64,000 bases of DNA from RYN-230 sp963704995 (GCA_963704995.1 CAVPIM010000017.1:1-64000), one strand, 5' to 3'; shown: positions 34,147 to 43,280, counted from the stretch's first letter. Notes: a model not told the origin generated them from the letters alone. Numbers and translations: made by a program.

Positions 34147-35829
34147 ATGAGCACACCGGCCCTAGCCAGCCGCCGCCTCGGTGTCTTCCGAGCGCTGGCT
34201 TGCAACCGGGCGCTGCGGCGGGTGGTGGGCGGATACGCGCTGTTCACCCTAACCGAGTACTCGGTGTGGATCGCCATGCTGGTGTACGCCTACGGCCGGG
34301 GCGGCGCCACGATCGCCGGCGTGGTGGCGCTGGCGCAGCTGGTGCCGGCGGCGCTGCTGGCGCCGGTGTTCGCCGGCCTGGCGGACCGGCGTTCCCCGGT
34401 GGTGCTGCTGGCCGGGGGGTATGTGGTGCAGGCGGCCGCGATCGGCGCTACCGCGGCAGCCATCACCGGGGGCGTGCCCCTGGCGGCCTATGCGGCAGCG
34501 GTGGTGGCTTCCACGGCGGTCACTGCGACCCGCCCGGGCCAGTCGACCCTGATTCCGTCGCTGGCCGCTACCGCCGACCAGCTGACGGCAGCCAACGTCG
34601 TGGTGAGCTGGGTGGAAGCCGCCGGGATCGCGGTCGCAGGGTCGCTGGCCGGGGTGCTGATCTGGGCCGGCAGTGTGGCGAGCGTGTTCGCGGTGTGCGC
34701 ACTCCTGGCCGCCATCGCCGCGCTCCTGGTGTTCAGGCTGCGGGTCCCGGCGCTGGCCGCCCCGCAACAGCATGCTCCCCGGATCGCGGCCGGCCTGGGC
34801 GAGAGCGTGCGCCTTGCGGTCCGGCAGCCGCGGCTGAGGCTGATGCTGGCGCTGCTAACCGCGGAGGCGGCCGTAGTCGGTGCCCTGGACCTGCTGTTCG
34901 TCATCCTGGCCGTCACGGTCCTGGGTCGTCCGCAGGCGTGGGCCGGGTACCTGAACTCCGTTTACGGGGTGGGTGCGATCCTGGCCGCCGTGGTCAGCGT
35001 GTTCTTGGTCGGCAGGCGCCTCGGGGCGCCGATCCTGGGCGCGGCGCTGCTCCTGAGCGGCGCGCTCGCCGCTGTCGCGGCGGGCCTGGGCCTGGCGGGG
35101 ACGGTGGCCCTGCTGGCGGTCGCTGGAGCGAGCCGTGCCCTGTTGGATGTCGCCACCCGGTCGCTGCTACAGCGTTCGGTCCCGGCCCACTCCCTGGGTC
35201 GGGTGTTCGGCCTTCTCGAAGGGCTCACCATGGCAGGGCTCGCGATCGGCGCAGTGCTGGTGCCGGTGCTGGTCCATCTTGGGGGCAGCCAGCTCGCGCT
35301 ACTCGGCGTCGCCGCCGTGCTGCCGCTGGCGGCCGCCGCCGGCGGCCGCGCCCTGTTCAGCCTGGACGCCGATGCACCCGTCCCGGTCGTGGAACTCGCG
35401 CTGTTGCGCTCGATCCCGCTGTTCGCCGAGCTGCCCGCCCCCGCCCTCGAAGGGCTCGCGGCTGCCCTCACCCCGGCCGAGGTGCCGGCCGGGGCAATCC
35501 TCATCCGGCAGGGCGGGCCGGGGGATGCCTACTATGCGGTCGCCGCGGGACAGTTGGACGTCGTCCAGGATGGGCGTTTCCTGCGGCGGTGCGGCCGGGG
35601 CGAGGGAGTCGGGGAGATCGCGCTCCTGCGCGCCGTCCCCCGCACGGCGACCGTCATCGCGCACACCGACGCGACCGTGTACCGCCTCGCCCGGGAGCCC
35701 TTCCTGACCGCGGTCCTCGGCCACGCCGCCACCCAGCGGCAAGCACACGGCATCGCCGAGGCCAGGCTGGCCGCCGACGCCGCACGCGGCAATGACTCCC
35801 CGGTCACGGGCATGGCAGACCCGGGCTGA
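34147..35829 (+). CDS. MFS transporter fused to a C-terminal cNMP-binding domain
   Basis: 560 residues from ATG 34147. Residues about 15-405 form a 12-helix MFS unit of the MFS_3 type (VFAGLADRRSPVVLLAG loop; RALLDVATRSLLQRSVPAHS then LGRVFGLLEGLTMAG). Residues about 418-525 are a cyclic-nucleotide-binding domain: LRSIPLFAELPAPALEGLAA, then the phosphate-binding cassette GVGEIALLRAVPRTATV with conserved Glu490 and Arg499. The domain would sit in the cytosol and gate or modulate transport on cAMP binding. It lies between the cyclase and the decarboxylase-cNMP gene on the same strand, and the substrate may be related to that enzyme. Confidence 0.93.
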   Translation: MSTPALASRRLGVFRALACNRALRRVVGGYALFTLTEYSVWIAMLVYAYGRGGATIAGVVALAQLVPAALLAPVFAGLADRRSPVVLLAGGYVVQAAAIGATAAAITGGVPLAAYAAAVVASTAVTATRPGQSTLIPSLAATADQLTAANVVVSWVEAAGIAVAGSLAGVLIWAGSVASVFAVCALLAAIAALLVFRLRVPALAAPQQHAPRIAAGLGESVRLAVRQPRLRLMLALLTAEAAVVGALDLLFVILAVTVLGRPQAWAGYLNSVYGVGAILAAVVSVFLVGRRLGAPILGAALLLSGALAAVAAGLGLAGTVALLAVAGASRALLDVATRSLLQRSVPAHSLGRVFGLLEGLTMAGLAIGAVLVPVLVHLGGSQLALLGVAAVLPLAAAAGGRALFSLDADAPVPVVELALLRSIPLFAELPAPALEGLAAALTPAEVPAGAILIRQGGPGDAYYAVAAGQLDVVQDGRFLRRCGRGEGVGEIALLRAVPRTATVIAHTDATVYRLAREPFLTAVLGHAATQRQAHGIAEARLAADAARGNDSPVTGMADPG

Positions 35830-35922
35830 TGATGACGGCCCGGCGCAAGGTCTCCGATGCGAGCCGCCCATCCAGAGGGGCTTCGCGTCGCCGGTGGTCA
35901 CCCCGCGGTGGAAGGGAGAGTC

Positions 35923-37808
35923 ATGGTGGATCATCCGCTGGCAATGGATGTGGAAGCGATGCGGCGCACCGGGTATGCGGCGGTGGATGCGCTGGTGGCC
36001 CGGCTGGCGGACCCGGAGGCCGATCCGGTGCTGCGGCGCGCCAGCCCCGCGGAGATGCGGGCCCGGCTGGGTGGCCCGGCCCCCGAGCAGGGGCCGGCCT
36101 GGACGCGGTCCTGGCGCGGGTGATCGAGGATGTGCTGCCGTATGCGGCCGGGACCAATCATCCCGGGTACTTCGCGTTCATCCCCTACTTCACTACCTGG
36201 CCAGCGGCGGTGGCGGAGCTGATAGCGGCCGGGGCCAATGTGTCTCCCTGGGCGTGGATGGAGTCGCCCGCCGCGACCCAGATCGAGTTGGAGGTTATCG
36301 ACTGGTTCCGCAGCTGGCTGGGGATGCCGGAGGGCACAGCGGGCGTGCTGGTAAGCGGCGGTTCGGCGGCGAACCTCACAGCGTTGCTCGTCGCCCGTGA
36401 GGCCGCCGGGGGGCCGTCGGAAGCCGGCGTGGTGTACGTGTCGGATCAGGGCCACTCCTCGCTCGCCCGGACCGCGCGGGCCATGGGCCTGCTCTCCCAT
36501 CAGGTACGGGTGCTGCCGACCGATGATCATTGGCGGTTGCAGCCGGAAACGGTGGCCGCCGCTGCCTCCACTGACCGCCGGGCCGGGCGGGTTCCCATCG
36601 CCGTGTGCGCTGGCGCCGGGTCGACCAGCACGGGCGCCGTCGACCCCCTAGCCGGCCTGGCCGATGTCTGTGCTGCTGAGGGGCTGTGGCTGCACGTTGA
36701 TGCGGCCTACGGCGGCTTCGCGGCGCTCACCCCCCGGGGCCGGGCGCTGCTGGCTGGCATCGAGCGAGCTGACTCGGTGACCGTCGATCCGCACAAGTGG
36801 CTATTCCAGCCGTTCGAGTGCGGCGGTGTCCTGGTCCGCGACGGCGCCCGTCTCGCCCGCACATTCGCTGTTCACCCGGATTATCTCGACAGCACCGGCA
36901 CTCACGGGACAGGGGAGGTCAACCTGGGCGATTGGGGGCTGCAGCTGTCCCGGGGCTTCCGTGCCCTCAAGGTCTGGATGTCCGTCCAGGCCTTCGGCCT
37001 GGCCGCGTTCCGAGCCGCGATCGACCGGGACATGGAACTGGCCGCCTACGCCGAAGAACTGGTCCGGGGCCAGGCGGAGCTGACCCTCATGGCCCCGGCG
37101 ACGCTGGGCATCGTGTGCTTCCGCAGGGAATGGCCAGGCTGCGACGAAGCCGAGACCGAGCGCCGCGGGCTCGCGCTCGCTGACGCCCTGGAACACGGAG
37201 GGGACGCGTTCGTGTCCACCACCCGCCTGGCCGGCCGGCACGCCATCCGGCTGTGCGTCCTTAACCCAACCAGCTCCGAAGATCACATCCGGCGGGTTAT
37301 CGGGCACTTCGCGCACGCGTCACCCCCGCCGGTCAGACCGCCAGGCGCCGGCGTCCCTCCCGAATCCAGGGCCGACGTGATCGCGGACCACAGCGGGACC
37401 CAGGACGCGGACGTGCTGCAGACCATGCCGCTGCTGGGCGGGGTGCCTGATGCGGTCATTCAGGCTGTCCGCGACCGCGGCAGCCGCATAGACGTGGCCG
37501 CTGGTGAAGAGGTCATCCGCCGGTGGGATGCGGACCGGTATTTCTACATCGCGCTGTCCGGCCGCTACCAGGTTTTCATCGATGACCGGCCGATCCGCAG
37601 CCTCGGCCCCGGTGAGCATTTCGGCGAACTCGCCGCCCGCGACTGGGGAGGCGGCTACGGCTACACCCGCCTGGCCACCGTGCGGTGCGCCGAAGCGGGC
37701 CAGCTCCTCCGGCTCAGCAGCGACGACTTTCAGTGGCTAGTTGCCACCCAGCCAGCCGTCCGGGCTGAGCTGGCCAAGATCCTGGCCGAACGGCTCCAAG
37801 AACGTTAG
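35923..37808 (+). CDS. PLP-dependent group II decarboxylase fused to a cNMP-binding domain, one frameshift
   Basis: About 628 residues. The start is ATG 35923 with GAAGGGAGAG upstream; MDVEAMRRTGYAAVDALVAR opens the family N-terminus. The frame breaks near 36100 in CCCCCGAGCAGGGGCC and resumes as DAVLARVIEDVLPYAAGTNH. The aromatic-amino-acid decarboxylase fold shows GTAGVLVSGGSAANLTAL, LHVDAAYGG and the PLP Lys in VTVDPHKW (codon 36795). A second domain from about 37400 is cNMP-binding (LLGGVPDAVIQAVRDRG; HFGELAA then a short insertion then TRLATV, keeping the Glu and Arg). This implies direct cAMP control of amino-acid decarboxylation. The substrate is unknown. Confidence 0.92.
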
Positions 37809-37987
37809 CCGCACCACGCCAGGCTCTGCTACACCCGCCCCGCGCGGCCGCACTCGTCACCGACTCCCGCCCGGGGCTGCGGCTCATAGCCGGTGCGGGC
37901 ATGCGGGCATGCGGACGCTCGGCGCACCACGAACACCGCGGAGCGGTGCCGTGGCATCCTCAGCCTGTGACTAGCTACGGGCCGTTC

Positions 37988-38395
37988 TTAGCGGGCCTCG
38001 GCGTCACGGACACGTTGCACCATCGCTTCCAGCAGCGCCCAGGCCGTCTCGGGGTGATCCATGGCAAACGGGCGGAAGACCCACGCCACGAACAGCAAAG
38101 CCCGCAACGGTGTCTCGGCGGTGACCGTCGCCGATCGGTAGGAGTGGTCAATCAGCGCCATCTCACCGAAGTAGTCACCGGGTCCAAGGGTGCGGGCAGG
38201 CCGCCCGTGCACGCTCACCGCCGCATGCCCGTCCAGTATGACACCGAAGGTGGTGCCCCCCTGATCCTCGGTGGTCAGCTTCGCACCCGCGGGAAAGGTC
38301 CGGTCATTGGCCTCGCTCACGAGCTTGGCCAGGTCCTTCTTCGACAGCATCGAGAACAGCGAGACCCGCGCGAGGGCCTCTTCTGGCGTTGTCAT
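37988..38395 (-). CDS. Stand-alone cyclic-nucleotide-binding domain protein
   Basis: 135 residues consisting of a single CAP-like sensor domain with no HTH. LARVSLFSMLSKKDLAKLV forms the N-terminal helices, TTEDQGGTTFGVILDG the beta roll, and GDYFGEMALIDHSYRSATV a well-conserved phosphate-binding cassette (E78, R87). It probably binds cAMP and acts through protein contacts or as a buffer. It faces the decarboxylase-cNMP gene (convergent, 179 nt between stops). Confidence 0.92.
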   Translation of the reverse strand: MTTPEEALARVSLFSMLSKKDLAKLVSEANDRTFPAGAKLTTEDQGGTTFGVILDGHAAVSVHGRPARTLGPGDYFGEMALIDHSYRSATVTAETPLRALLFVAWVFRPFAMDHPETAWALLEAMVQRVRDAEAR

Positions 38396-38549
38396 GACCC
38401 GATGCTACGCCTGAGATCATCACTGCTGGCCAGGTCAACGCGAACGGCTTCGCCGGGACGCGGCAGCAGATGGCGCTGCGGGCATTCCTGCTGACTGACG
38501 TGCGGTGGGCGGTGCCGGAGCCGCTGCGTGGCGCGGGGCCTGAGGAGCG

Positions 38550-39725
38550 CTAAACGAAAGCGCTCAGGCCGGTGATGGCCCGGCCGACGACGAGGGTGTT
38601 GATCTCGCGGGTGCCCTCGTAGGAGTAGATGGCCTCGGCGTCGGCGACGAAGCGGCCGACCTGGTTCTCCAGCAGGATGCCGTTGCCGCCGAGCAGTTCA
38701 CGGGCGTAGCCGACGGTTTCCCGCATCCGTACCGTGCAGAACGCCTTGGCCAGGGCCGAGTGCTCGTCGGCCGCGGTGCCCGCGGCCTGCAGCTGGGCCA
38801 GCCGGGCGCACAGGCAGGCCGAGGCCGTGATGTTGGCCAGCATCTTCACCAGCAGATCCTGGACGAGCTGGAAGCCGCCGATCGGCTTCCCGAACTGCTG
38901 CCGCTCCTTCGCATAGGCCAGGGCGTGCTCGTACGCGCCGCGGGCGCAGCCCACAGCCTGCCAGGCGACACCCGCCCGGGTCAGCCGCAGCACCCTGGCC
39001 GTCTCCCGGAACGACGTCGCCTTCTGCAGCCGGTTCGCCTCGGGCACCCGGACCCCGTCCAGCGTGATGCGGGCGTTTTGCACGACCCGCAGCGCGATCT
39101 TGTCCTGCATCTTCACGGCCGAGAAGCCCGGGGTTTCTTTTTCCACAACGAAGCCCTTGACCTGGCCATCCTCCACGTCACGGGCCCAGATCACGATGTA
39201 GTCAGCGAACGTGGCGTTCCCGATCCATTTCTTCTGGCCGTCGAGGATCCACCCGGCGCCGTCCCGGCGGGCCGTCGTGGTGAGCCCGCCCGCCACCCCG
39301 GAGCCAACGTCGGGCTCGGTCAGCCCGAAGGCGCCGATCTTCTCCATCCGGGCCATCTCCGGCAGCCAGCGCTGCTTCTGCTCCTGCGACCCGCACAGGT
39401 AGATAGACCCCATGGCCAGGCCGCTGTGCACGCCCATGAAGGTGGAGATCGACGGGTCGGTCCGGGCCAGCTCCATCGCGATCATGCCGTCCAGCAGCGG
39501 GCCGCCGCCCGGGCAGCCGTACCCGTCGTAGGCGGTGCCGGCGATGCCCAGCCTGGCGAACGCCGGGATCAGGTCGTGCGGGAACTCCTCGCGCGTCCAG
39601 TAATGGTTGATGACCGGCTCGATCTCTTTGGTCATGAACTCGCGGGTGCGCGCGAGCGCGTCCCGGCCGGTGCCGTCCAGCAGCTCCTCCAGGCCGTAGA
39701 AGTCGGCCTCCGCGGCGTTGGCCAT
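38550..39725 (-). CDS. Acyl-CoA dehydrogenase (glutaryl-CoA dehydrogenase-like)
   Basis: 391 residues, standard ACAD length. Signature 1 is IGAFGLTEPDVGSG at about 130-143, signature 2 is YAKERQQFGKPIGGFQLVQD, and the catalytic base lies in ADAEAIYSYEGTREINTLVV near 362-381 (Glu before the GT). It catalyses FAD-dependent alpha,beta-dehydrogenation of an acyl-CoA; LHS sequence HSGLAMGSIYLCGSQEQK is typical of the GCDH subgroup, which may also decarboxylate. It stands alone on the minus strand, ahead of the tryptophanase gene in order but with its own upstream gap of 125 nt. Confidence 0.93.
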   Translation of the reverse strand: MANAAEADFYGLEELLDGTGRDALARTREFMTKEIEPVINHYWTREEFPHDLIPAFARLGIAGTAYDGYGCPGGGPLLDGMIAMELARTDPSISTFMGVHSGLAMGSIYLCGSQEQKQRWLPEMARMEKIGAFGLTEPDVGSGVAGGLTTTARRDGAGWILDGQKKWIGNATFADYIVIWARDVEDGQVKGFVVEKETPGFSAVKMQDKIALRVVQNARITLDGVRVPEANRLQKATSFRETARVLRLTRAGVAWQAVGCARGAYEHALAYAKERQQFGKPIGGFQLVQDLLVKMLANITASACLCARLAQLQAAGTAADEHSALAKAFCTVRMRETVGYARELLGGNGILLENQVGRFVADAEAIYSYEGTREINTLVVGRAITGLSAFV

Positions 39726-39850
39726 GAGTCCTCCCCAGCAGATCGAGACGGTCTAGCCTGCCCGGCCACTACCCGCGCCGCCGGCCAGGAACCCCCCGAT
39801 CACCGGCGCGAGGATGACCCTGCGATACCAGCTACCCGGCACGCCCGGCG

Positions 39851-41233
39851 TCAGCGAAGCGGCGCGAACCGTGCGGTGAAGTGCCGCAGATGCCGGGGCT
39901 GGGACACGATGCGCATCCCGGGAAGCCCGGCCGCCCGCCCGGCGACCCGGATGAGGACCTCGATCACGTAGTCGATGTGGCTCTGGGTGTAAGTACGGCG
40001 GGGAATGGCCAGGCGGACGAGGTCCATGGCGGCGGGCGTCTCGGTGCCGTCCGGGCGGCGGCCGAACATCACGGTCCCGATCTCGCAGGCCCGCACCCCG
40101 CCTTCCTCGTAGAGCGCGCAGGCCAGCGACTGGCCCGGGTACTGCAGCGGGTCCAGGTGGGCCAGCATGGCGCGTGCGTCGATGAAGACCGCGTGGCCGC
40201 CGAAGGGGACGACCACCGGGATCCCCGCTGCCTCGAGCGCCTCGCCCAGGTAGGAGATGGAGCGCACCCGGTAGCGCAGGTAGTCGTCGTCGATGCTCTC
40301 GCGCAGTCCCTGGGCGATCGCTTCCAGGTCGCGGCCGGCCAGCCCGCCGTAGGTGGGAAACCCCTCCGTGAGGATTTCCAGGTTGCGGCACTGCTCGGCG
40401 AGGCTGTCGTCGTTGAGGGCCAGCCAGCCGCCGATGTTGGCCAGCGGGTCCTTCTTCGCCGACATGGTCATCCCGGCCGCCAGGCTGGCCATCTCCCGGA
40501 CGATGTCCCCCACCGGGACGTCGGCGTAACCAGGCTCCCGGGACTTGATGAACCAGGCGTTCTCGGCGAACCGGCACGCGTCGAGGAACAGCGGCTTGCC
40601 GAACCGGTCACAGACCTCGCGGACCGCGCGGATGTTGGCCATGCTGACCGGCTGCCCGCCGCCGGAGTTGTTGGTCACCGTCAGCATCACCAGCGGGACG
40701 TCGGCGGCCCGCTCGCCGAGCAGCCGTTCCAGCGCGCCGACGTCCATGTTGCCCTTGAACGGGTGGCGCAGGGCGGGCTGAAGGCCCTCCGGGACCGGCA
40801 GGTCGGCGGCCTCGGCCCCGGTGAACTCGATATTGGCCCGTGTCGTATCGAAGTGCGTGTTGTTCGGGACGACCCGGCCCGGGCCGCCGGTTACGGTGAA
40901 CAGGATCTTCTCGGCCGCCCGGCCCTGATGGGTCGGCAGGATGTGCCGGAACGGGAACAGGGTGGTCACCGCGTCGCGGAACCGGTAGAACGAGGGCGCT
41001 CCCGCGTAGGCTTCGCTGCCCCGCTGGATGCCGGCCCACTGCTCCGCCGACATGGCCCCGGTGCCTGAGTCGGTGAGCAGGTCGATCAGCACCTCGTCCG
41101 CGGCCAGCTCGAAAAGGTTGTACCCGGCGGCGGCCAGGGCTGCTGTCCGCTCCGCGCGCGTGGTCAGCCGCATCGGCTCCACAGAGTGGATGCGGAACGG
41201 CTCAATAATCGTGCGGAATGGCTCTTCCGTCAC
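39851..41233 (-). CDS. tnaA: Tryptophanase-type beta-eliminating lyase
   Basis: 460 residues from GTG 41233; a longer open frame upstream lacks family sequence. Family motifs: ILPTHQGRAAEKILF, MLTVTNNSGGGQPVS, KPLFLDACRFAENAWF, and the PLP Lys in MTMSAKKDPLANIGG. Specificity positions look tryptophanase-like rather than tyrosine phenol-lyase-like: HFDTTRAN has Asp where TPL has Thr124, and CEIGTVMFG has Ile where TPL has Arg381. The C-terminus RHLRHFTARF matches TnaA. It would convert Trp to indole, pyruvate and ammonia. No TnaC-like leader or transporter is adjacent. Confidence 0.92.
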   Translation of the reverse strand: MTEEPFRTIIEPFRIHSVEPMRLTTRAERTAALAAAGYNLFELAADEVLIDLLTDSGTGAMSAEQWAGIQRGSEAYAGAPSFYRFRDAVTTLFPFRHILPTHQGRAAEKILFTVTGGPGRVVPNNTHFDTTRANIEFTGAEAADLPVPEGLQPALRHPFKGNMDVGALERLLGERAADVPLVMLTVTNNSGGGQPVSMANIRAVREVCDRFGKPLFLDACRFAENAWFIKSREPGYADVPVGDIVREMASLAAGMTMSAKKDPLANIGGWLALNDDSLAEQCRNLEILTEGFPTYGGLAGRDLEAIAQGLRESIDDDYLRYRVRSISYLGEALEAAGIPVVVPFGGHAVFIDARAMLAHLDPLQYPGQSLACALYEEGGVRACEIGTVMFGRRPDGTETPAAMDLVRLAIPRRTYTQSHIDYVIEVLIRVAGRAAGLPGMRIVSQPRHLRHFTARFAPLR

Positions 41234-41377
41234 CCGCCAGCGCCTCCCTCCGGCCGGGCGCGTCCGGCCGGCTCCCCGCAGCTTCGCGACCCCGGCCCCG
41301 GGTGTCCTCACCCATTGCGGGTGGGCCGGTAAATACCGGCCGCTGCGAAGATCGGGCCGATCAGTGAGGAAGCGGTC

Positions 41378-42193
41378 ATGACCGTGCGCGACCACGCAGG
41401 CCGGGAGGGCGGTGTCGGCCCCCTCGTGACCTTCGTTGACCATGTCCGCCCGGACGGGGCCGTGGCCCGGTGGGGTACCCGCCGGCACCGCAAGCACCTG
41501 CGGGGCGCGGCCGTCGGCTCGACCTGGTGGGCACCACGGGCCCGCGGCTGGTGGATCGCCGTCCTGTTCGCGGTGGGGTCGCTGCTGTTCGCCCTGGGGG
41601 CGGTCCCCGGGTACGCCAGCGCCGTAGGGCCCCGCGGGGATGCGGTCACCTTCTTCATCGGCTCGCTGTTCTTCACCGCGGCCGGATTCCTCGCCTACCG
41701 GGAAGCGGTCGATGCCGGCCCGCAGTCACCAGGCGGCCCCCGGCGGCGCTTCTTCGTCTTCCAGCCGCGCAGGATCGACTGGTGGGCCACCGCGGTCCAG
41801 CTGGCCGGGACTCTCTACTTCAACATCAGCACCGGGAACGCCGTGCGGGTGGACCTGAGCGCGCAGGCCGCGCACCAGCACGTGTGGCGGCCAGATGCCG
41901 TCGGCTCGATCTGCTTCCTGGTGGCCAGCACGCTGGCCTGGTTCGAGATCTGCCACGGCTGGGCCGCCTGGCGGCCGAGATCGTGGGCGTGGTGGATCAC
42001 CCTGCTGAACCTGCTCGGATCCGTGGCGTTCGGGATCTCCGCGGTCGCCGGCTACATCAACCCGGCCACGGGCCAGCTGCATAACGCCGAGCGGTCGAAC
42101 CTGGGCACCCTGATCGGTGCGGTGTGCTTCCTCGCCGGTGCGCTGCTGCTGATGCCCGAGCGCACCGAGGCGGCGGACGCCGGCACGGCCTGA
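41378..42193 (+). CDS. Polytopic membrane protein, YrhK-like pattern
   Basis: 271 residues with about six TM helices after a 55-residue basic N-terminus (GTRRHRKHLRGAAVG). Repeated segments share a Gly-Ser plus Phe/Leu pattern: VLFAVGSLLFALGAVPGY, TFFIGSLFFTAAGFLAYRE, VGSICFLVASTLAWFE, LLGSVAFGISAVAGYI and IGAVCFLAGALLLMPE. This suggests internal repeats like YrhK-domain proteins. The function is unknown. Divergent from tnaA (144 nt between starts). The start is ATG 41378. Confidence 0.75.
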   Translation: MTVRDHAGREGGVGPLVTFVDHVRPDGAVARWGTRRHRKHLRGAAVGSTWWAPRARGWWIAVLFAVGSLLFALGAVPGYASAVGPRGDAVTFFIGSLFFTAAGFLAYREAVDAGPQSPGGPRRRFFVFQPRRIDWWATAVQLAGTLYFNISTGNAVRVDLSAQAAHQHVWRPDAVGSICFLVASTLAWFEICHGWAAWRPRSWAWWITLLNLLGSVAFGISAVAGYINPATGQLHNAERSNLGTLIGAVCFLAGALLLMPERTEAADAGTA

Positions 42194-42245
42194 GCGGCGG
42201 GCGCCATGGTGGCACCGGCCGGCAGCGGTGGGCCAGGATGAGCGC

Positions 42246-42707
42246 ATGGGAGTGCTCAGCTTCACGACGCAGCTGCAGGCCCGCGGCCCCGCCGCCGCCG
42301 TGGTGCTCGACGACGACCAGGTCGCGGCCATCGGCGAAGGACCCCGGCGGTTCCCGGTGGTGGCCACCGTGAACGGTTACACGTGGCGGACGAGCGTGGC
42401 CCGGATGAAGGGCGAATTCGTGGTCGGCCTGAGCCGGGAGGTCCGCCAGGGTGCGGGCGTCGAGGCCGGCGATGAGGTCGAGGTGACCGTGGCCCTTGAT
42501 GTGGCGCCCCGGGAGGTCGAGGTGCCTGCCGCGCTGGCGGAGGCCCTGGCCGCCGACCCGGAGGCCGCCGCGCTGTTTGACCGGATGGCCTTCACCCACC
42601 GGAAGGAATACGCCCGCTGGGTCGCTGAGGCCAAGAAGGAAGAGACCCGCCAGCGCCGCGTGCAGCAGGCGGTCGAGATGATCCGGGCGGGCCAGACCCG
42701 CAGCTGA
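42246..42707 (+). CDS. DUF1905/YdeI-OmpD-associated protein
   Basis: 153 residues. The N-terminal DUF1905 beta-barrel (FTTQLQARGPAAAVVLDDDQ, RRFPVVATVNGYTWRTSVA, GEFVVGLSREVRQGAGVEAG) is joined to a C-terminal YdeI-like helical part (LAEALAADPEAAALFDRMAF, THRKEYARWVAEAKKEETRQ). These small cytosolic proteins are common in actinobacteria, with unknown biochemical role. ATG 42246 is preferred (GAGCGC before it) over an in-frame start at 42228. Confidence 0.9.
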   Translation: MGVLSFTTQLQARGPAAAVVLDDDQVAAIGEGPRRFPVVATVNGYTWRTSVARMKGEFVVGLSREVRQGAGVEAGDEVEVTVALDVAPREVEVPAALAEALAADPEAAALFDRMAFTHRKEYARWVAEAKKEETRQRRVQQAVEMIRAGQTRS

Positions 42708-42722
42708 CGGCGCCGCCGCCGC

Positions 42723-43208
42723 TCAGCCCTGGAGCTGGCGGAGGATGCGGCCGAGGTGTTCGCGATCGGCCGGGCTGAGCCGGTCGAAGACGCGTTCGGC
42801 CTCGGTGCCGCGGGCCGCGCGGATCGCGCGCAGGACGCCGGTGCCGTGTCCGGTCAGCCCGACGAGCGTGGCCCGCCGGTCGGTGGGGTCAGCCCGCCGT
42901 TCGACCAGGCCGCGGGATTCGAGGGCGTCGACCACCTCGGTGGCCGAGCGCGGGGCGATGTGCAGCCGCCCCGAGAGATCGGACAGGCGTATCGCCCCAT
43001 GGTGGTTGAGCACGCGGAGCGCCCGGAGGTGGGACGGGCTGATGTCCCAGGGGGCCAGGGTCTCCTGGGACGTCTCGCGGAGCCGTCGCGAGACGGACAG
43101 GAAAGCGTCGGCCAGCGTCTCGTCAGTACCAGCCTGACCGGGGCCGGCCTGATCAGTACCGGCCTGGTCGGGGCCAGTCTGGCCCGTGGTCTTGCTGCCC
43201 TGGATCAC
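42723..43208 (-). CDS. MarR-family transcriptional regulator
   Basis: 161 residues from GTG 43208. A Gly/Gln/Asp-rich N-terminal stretch of about 28 residues (repeats of DQAG/GTDQAG type) precedes a MarR core: WDISPSHLRALRVLNHHGAI, RLSDLSGRLHIAPRSATEVV, DALESRGLVERRADPTDRRA. It is divergent from an ABC exporter gene, and two near-identical palindromes lie between the starts. It therefore most likely represses the exporter and itself until an exported compound binds. Confidence 0.93.
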   Translation of the reverse strand: MIQGSKTTGQTGPDQAGTDQAGPGQAGTDETLADAFLSVSRRLRETSQETLAPWDISPSHLRALRVLNHHGAIRLSDLSGRLHIAPRSATEVVDALESRGLVERRADPTDRRATLVGLTGHGTGVLRAIRAARGTEAERVFDRLSPADREHLGRILRQLQG

Positions 43209-43247
43209 GGGAATAGCGTATCAGCGATTACCGTTGCACCCTCATAT

Positions 43248-43277
43248 TGAGGTTACCTCAACAATGAGGTAACCTCA
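43248..43277. promoter_or_regulatory. Two MarR operators between marR and the ABC gene
   Basis: TGAGGTTACCTCA at 43248-43260 and TGAGGTAACCTCA at 43265-43277 are perfect 6-bp palindromes around one central base, with centres 17 nt apart. The second ends 3 nt before the ABC transporter ATG, leaving no room for a ribosome site and implying a leaderless mRNA under direct repression. Confidence 0.88.
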
Positions 43278-43280
43278 GCA

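Noticed and set aside
38398..38553. Short plus-strand frame reading TRQQMALRAFLLTDVRWAVP
   Set aside because: No start codon in a good context and no domain; possibly a gene remnant, but too short to support.
39851..41497. Longer tryptophanase reading with 88 extra N-terminal residues
   Set aside because: The extension is low complexity and overlaps the divergent membrane-protein gene; GTG 41233 gives the family length.
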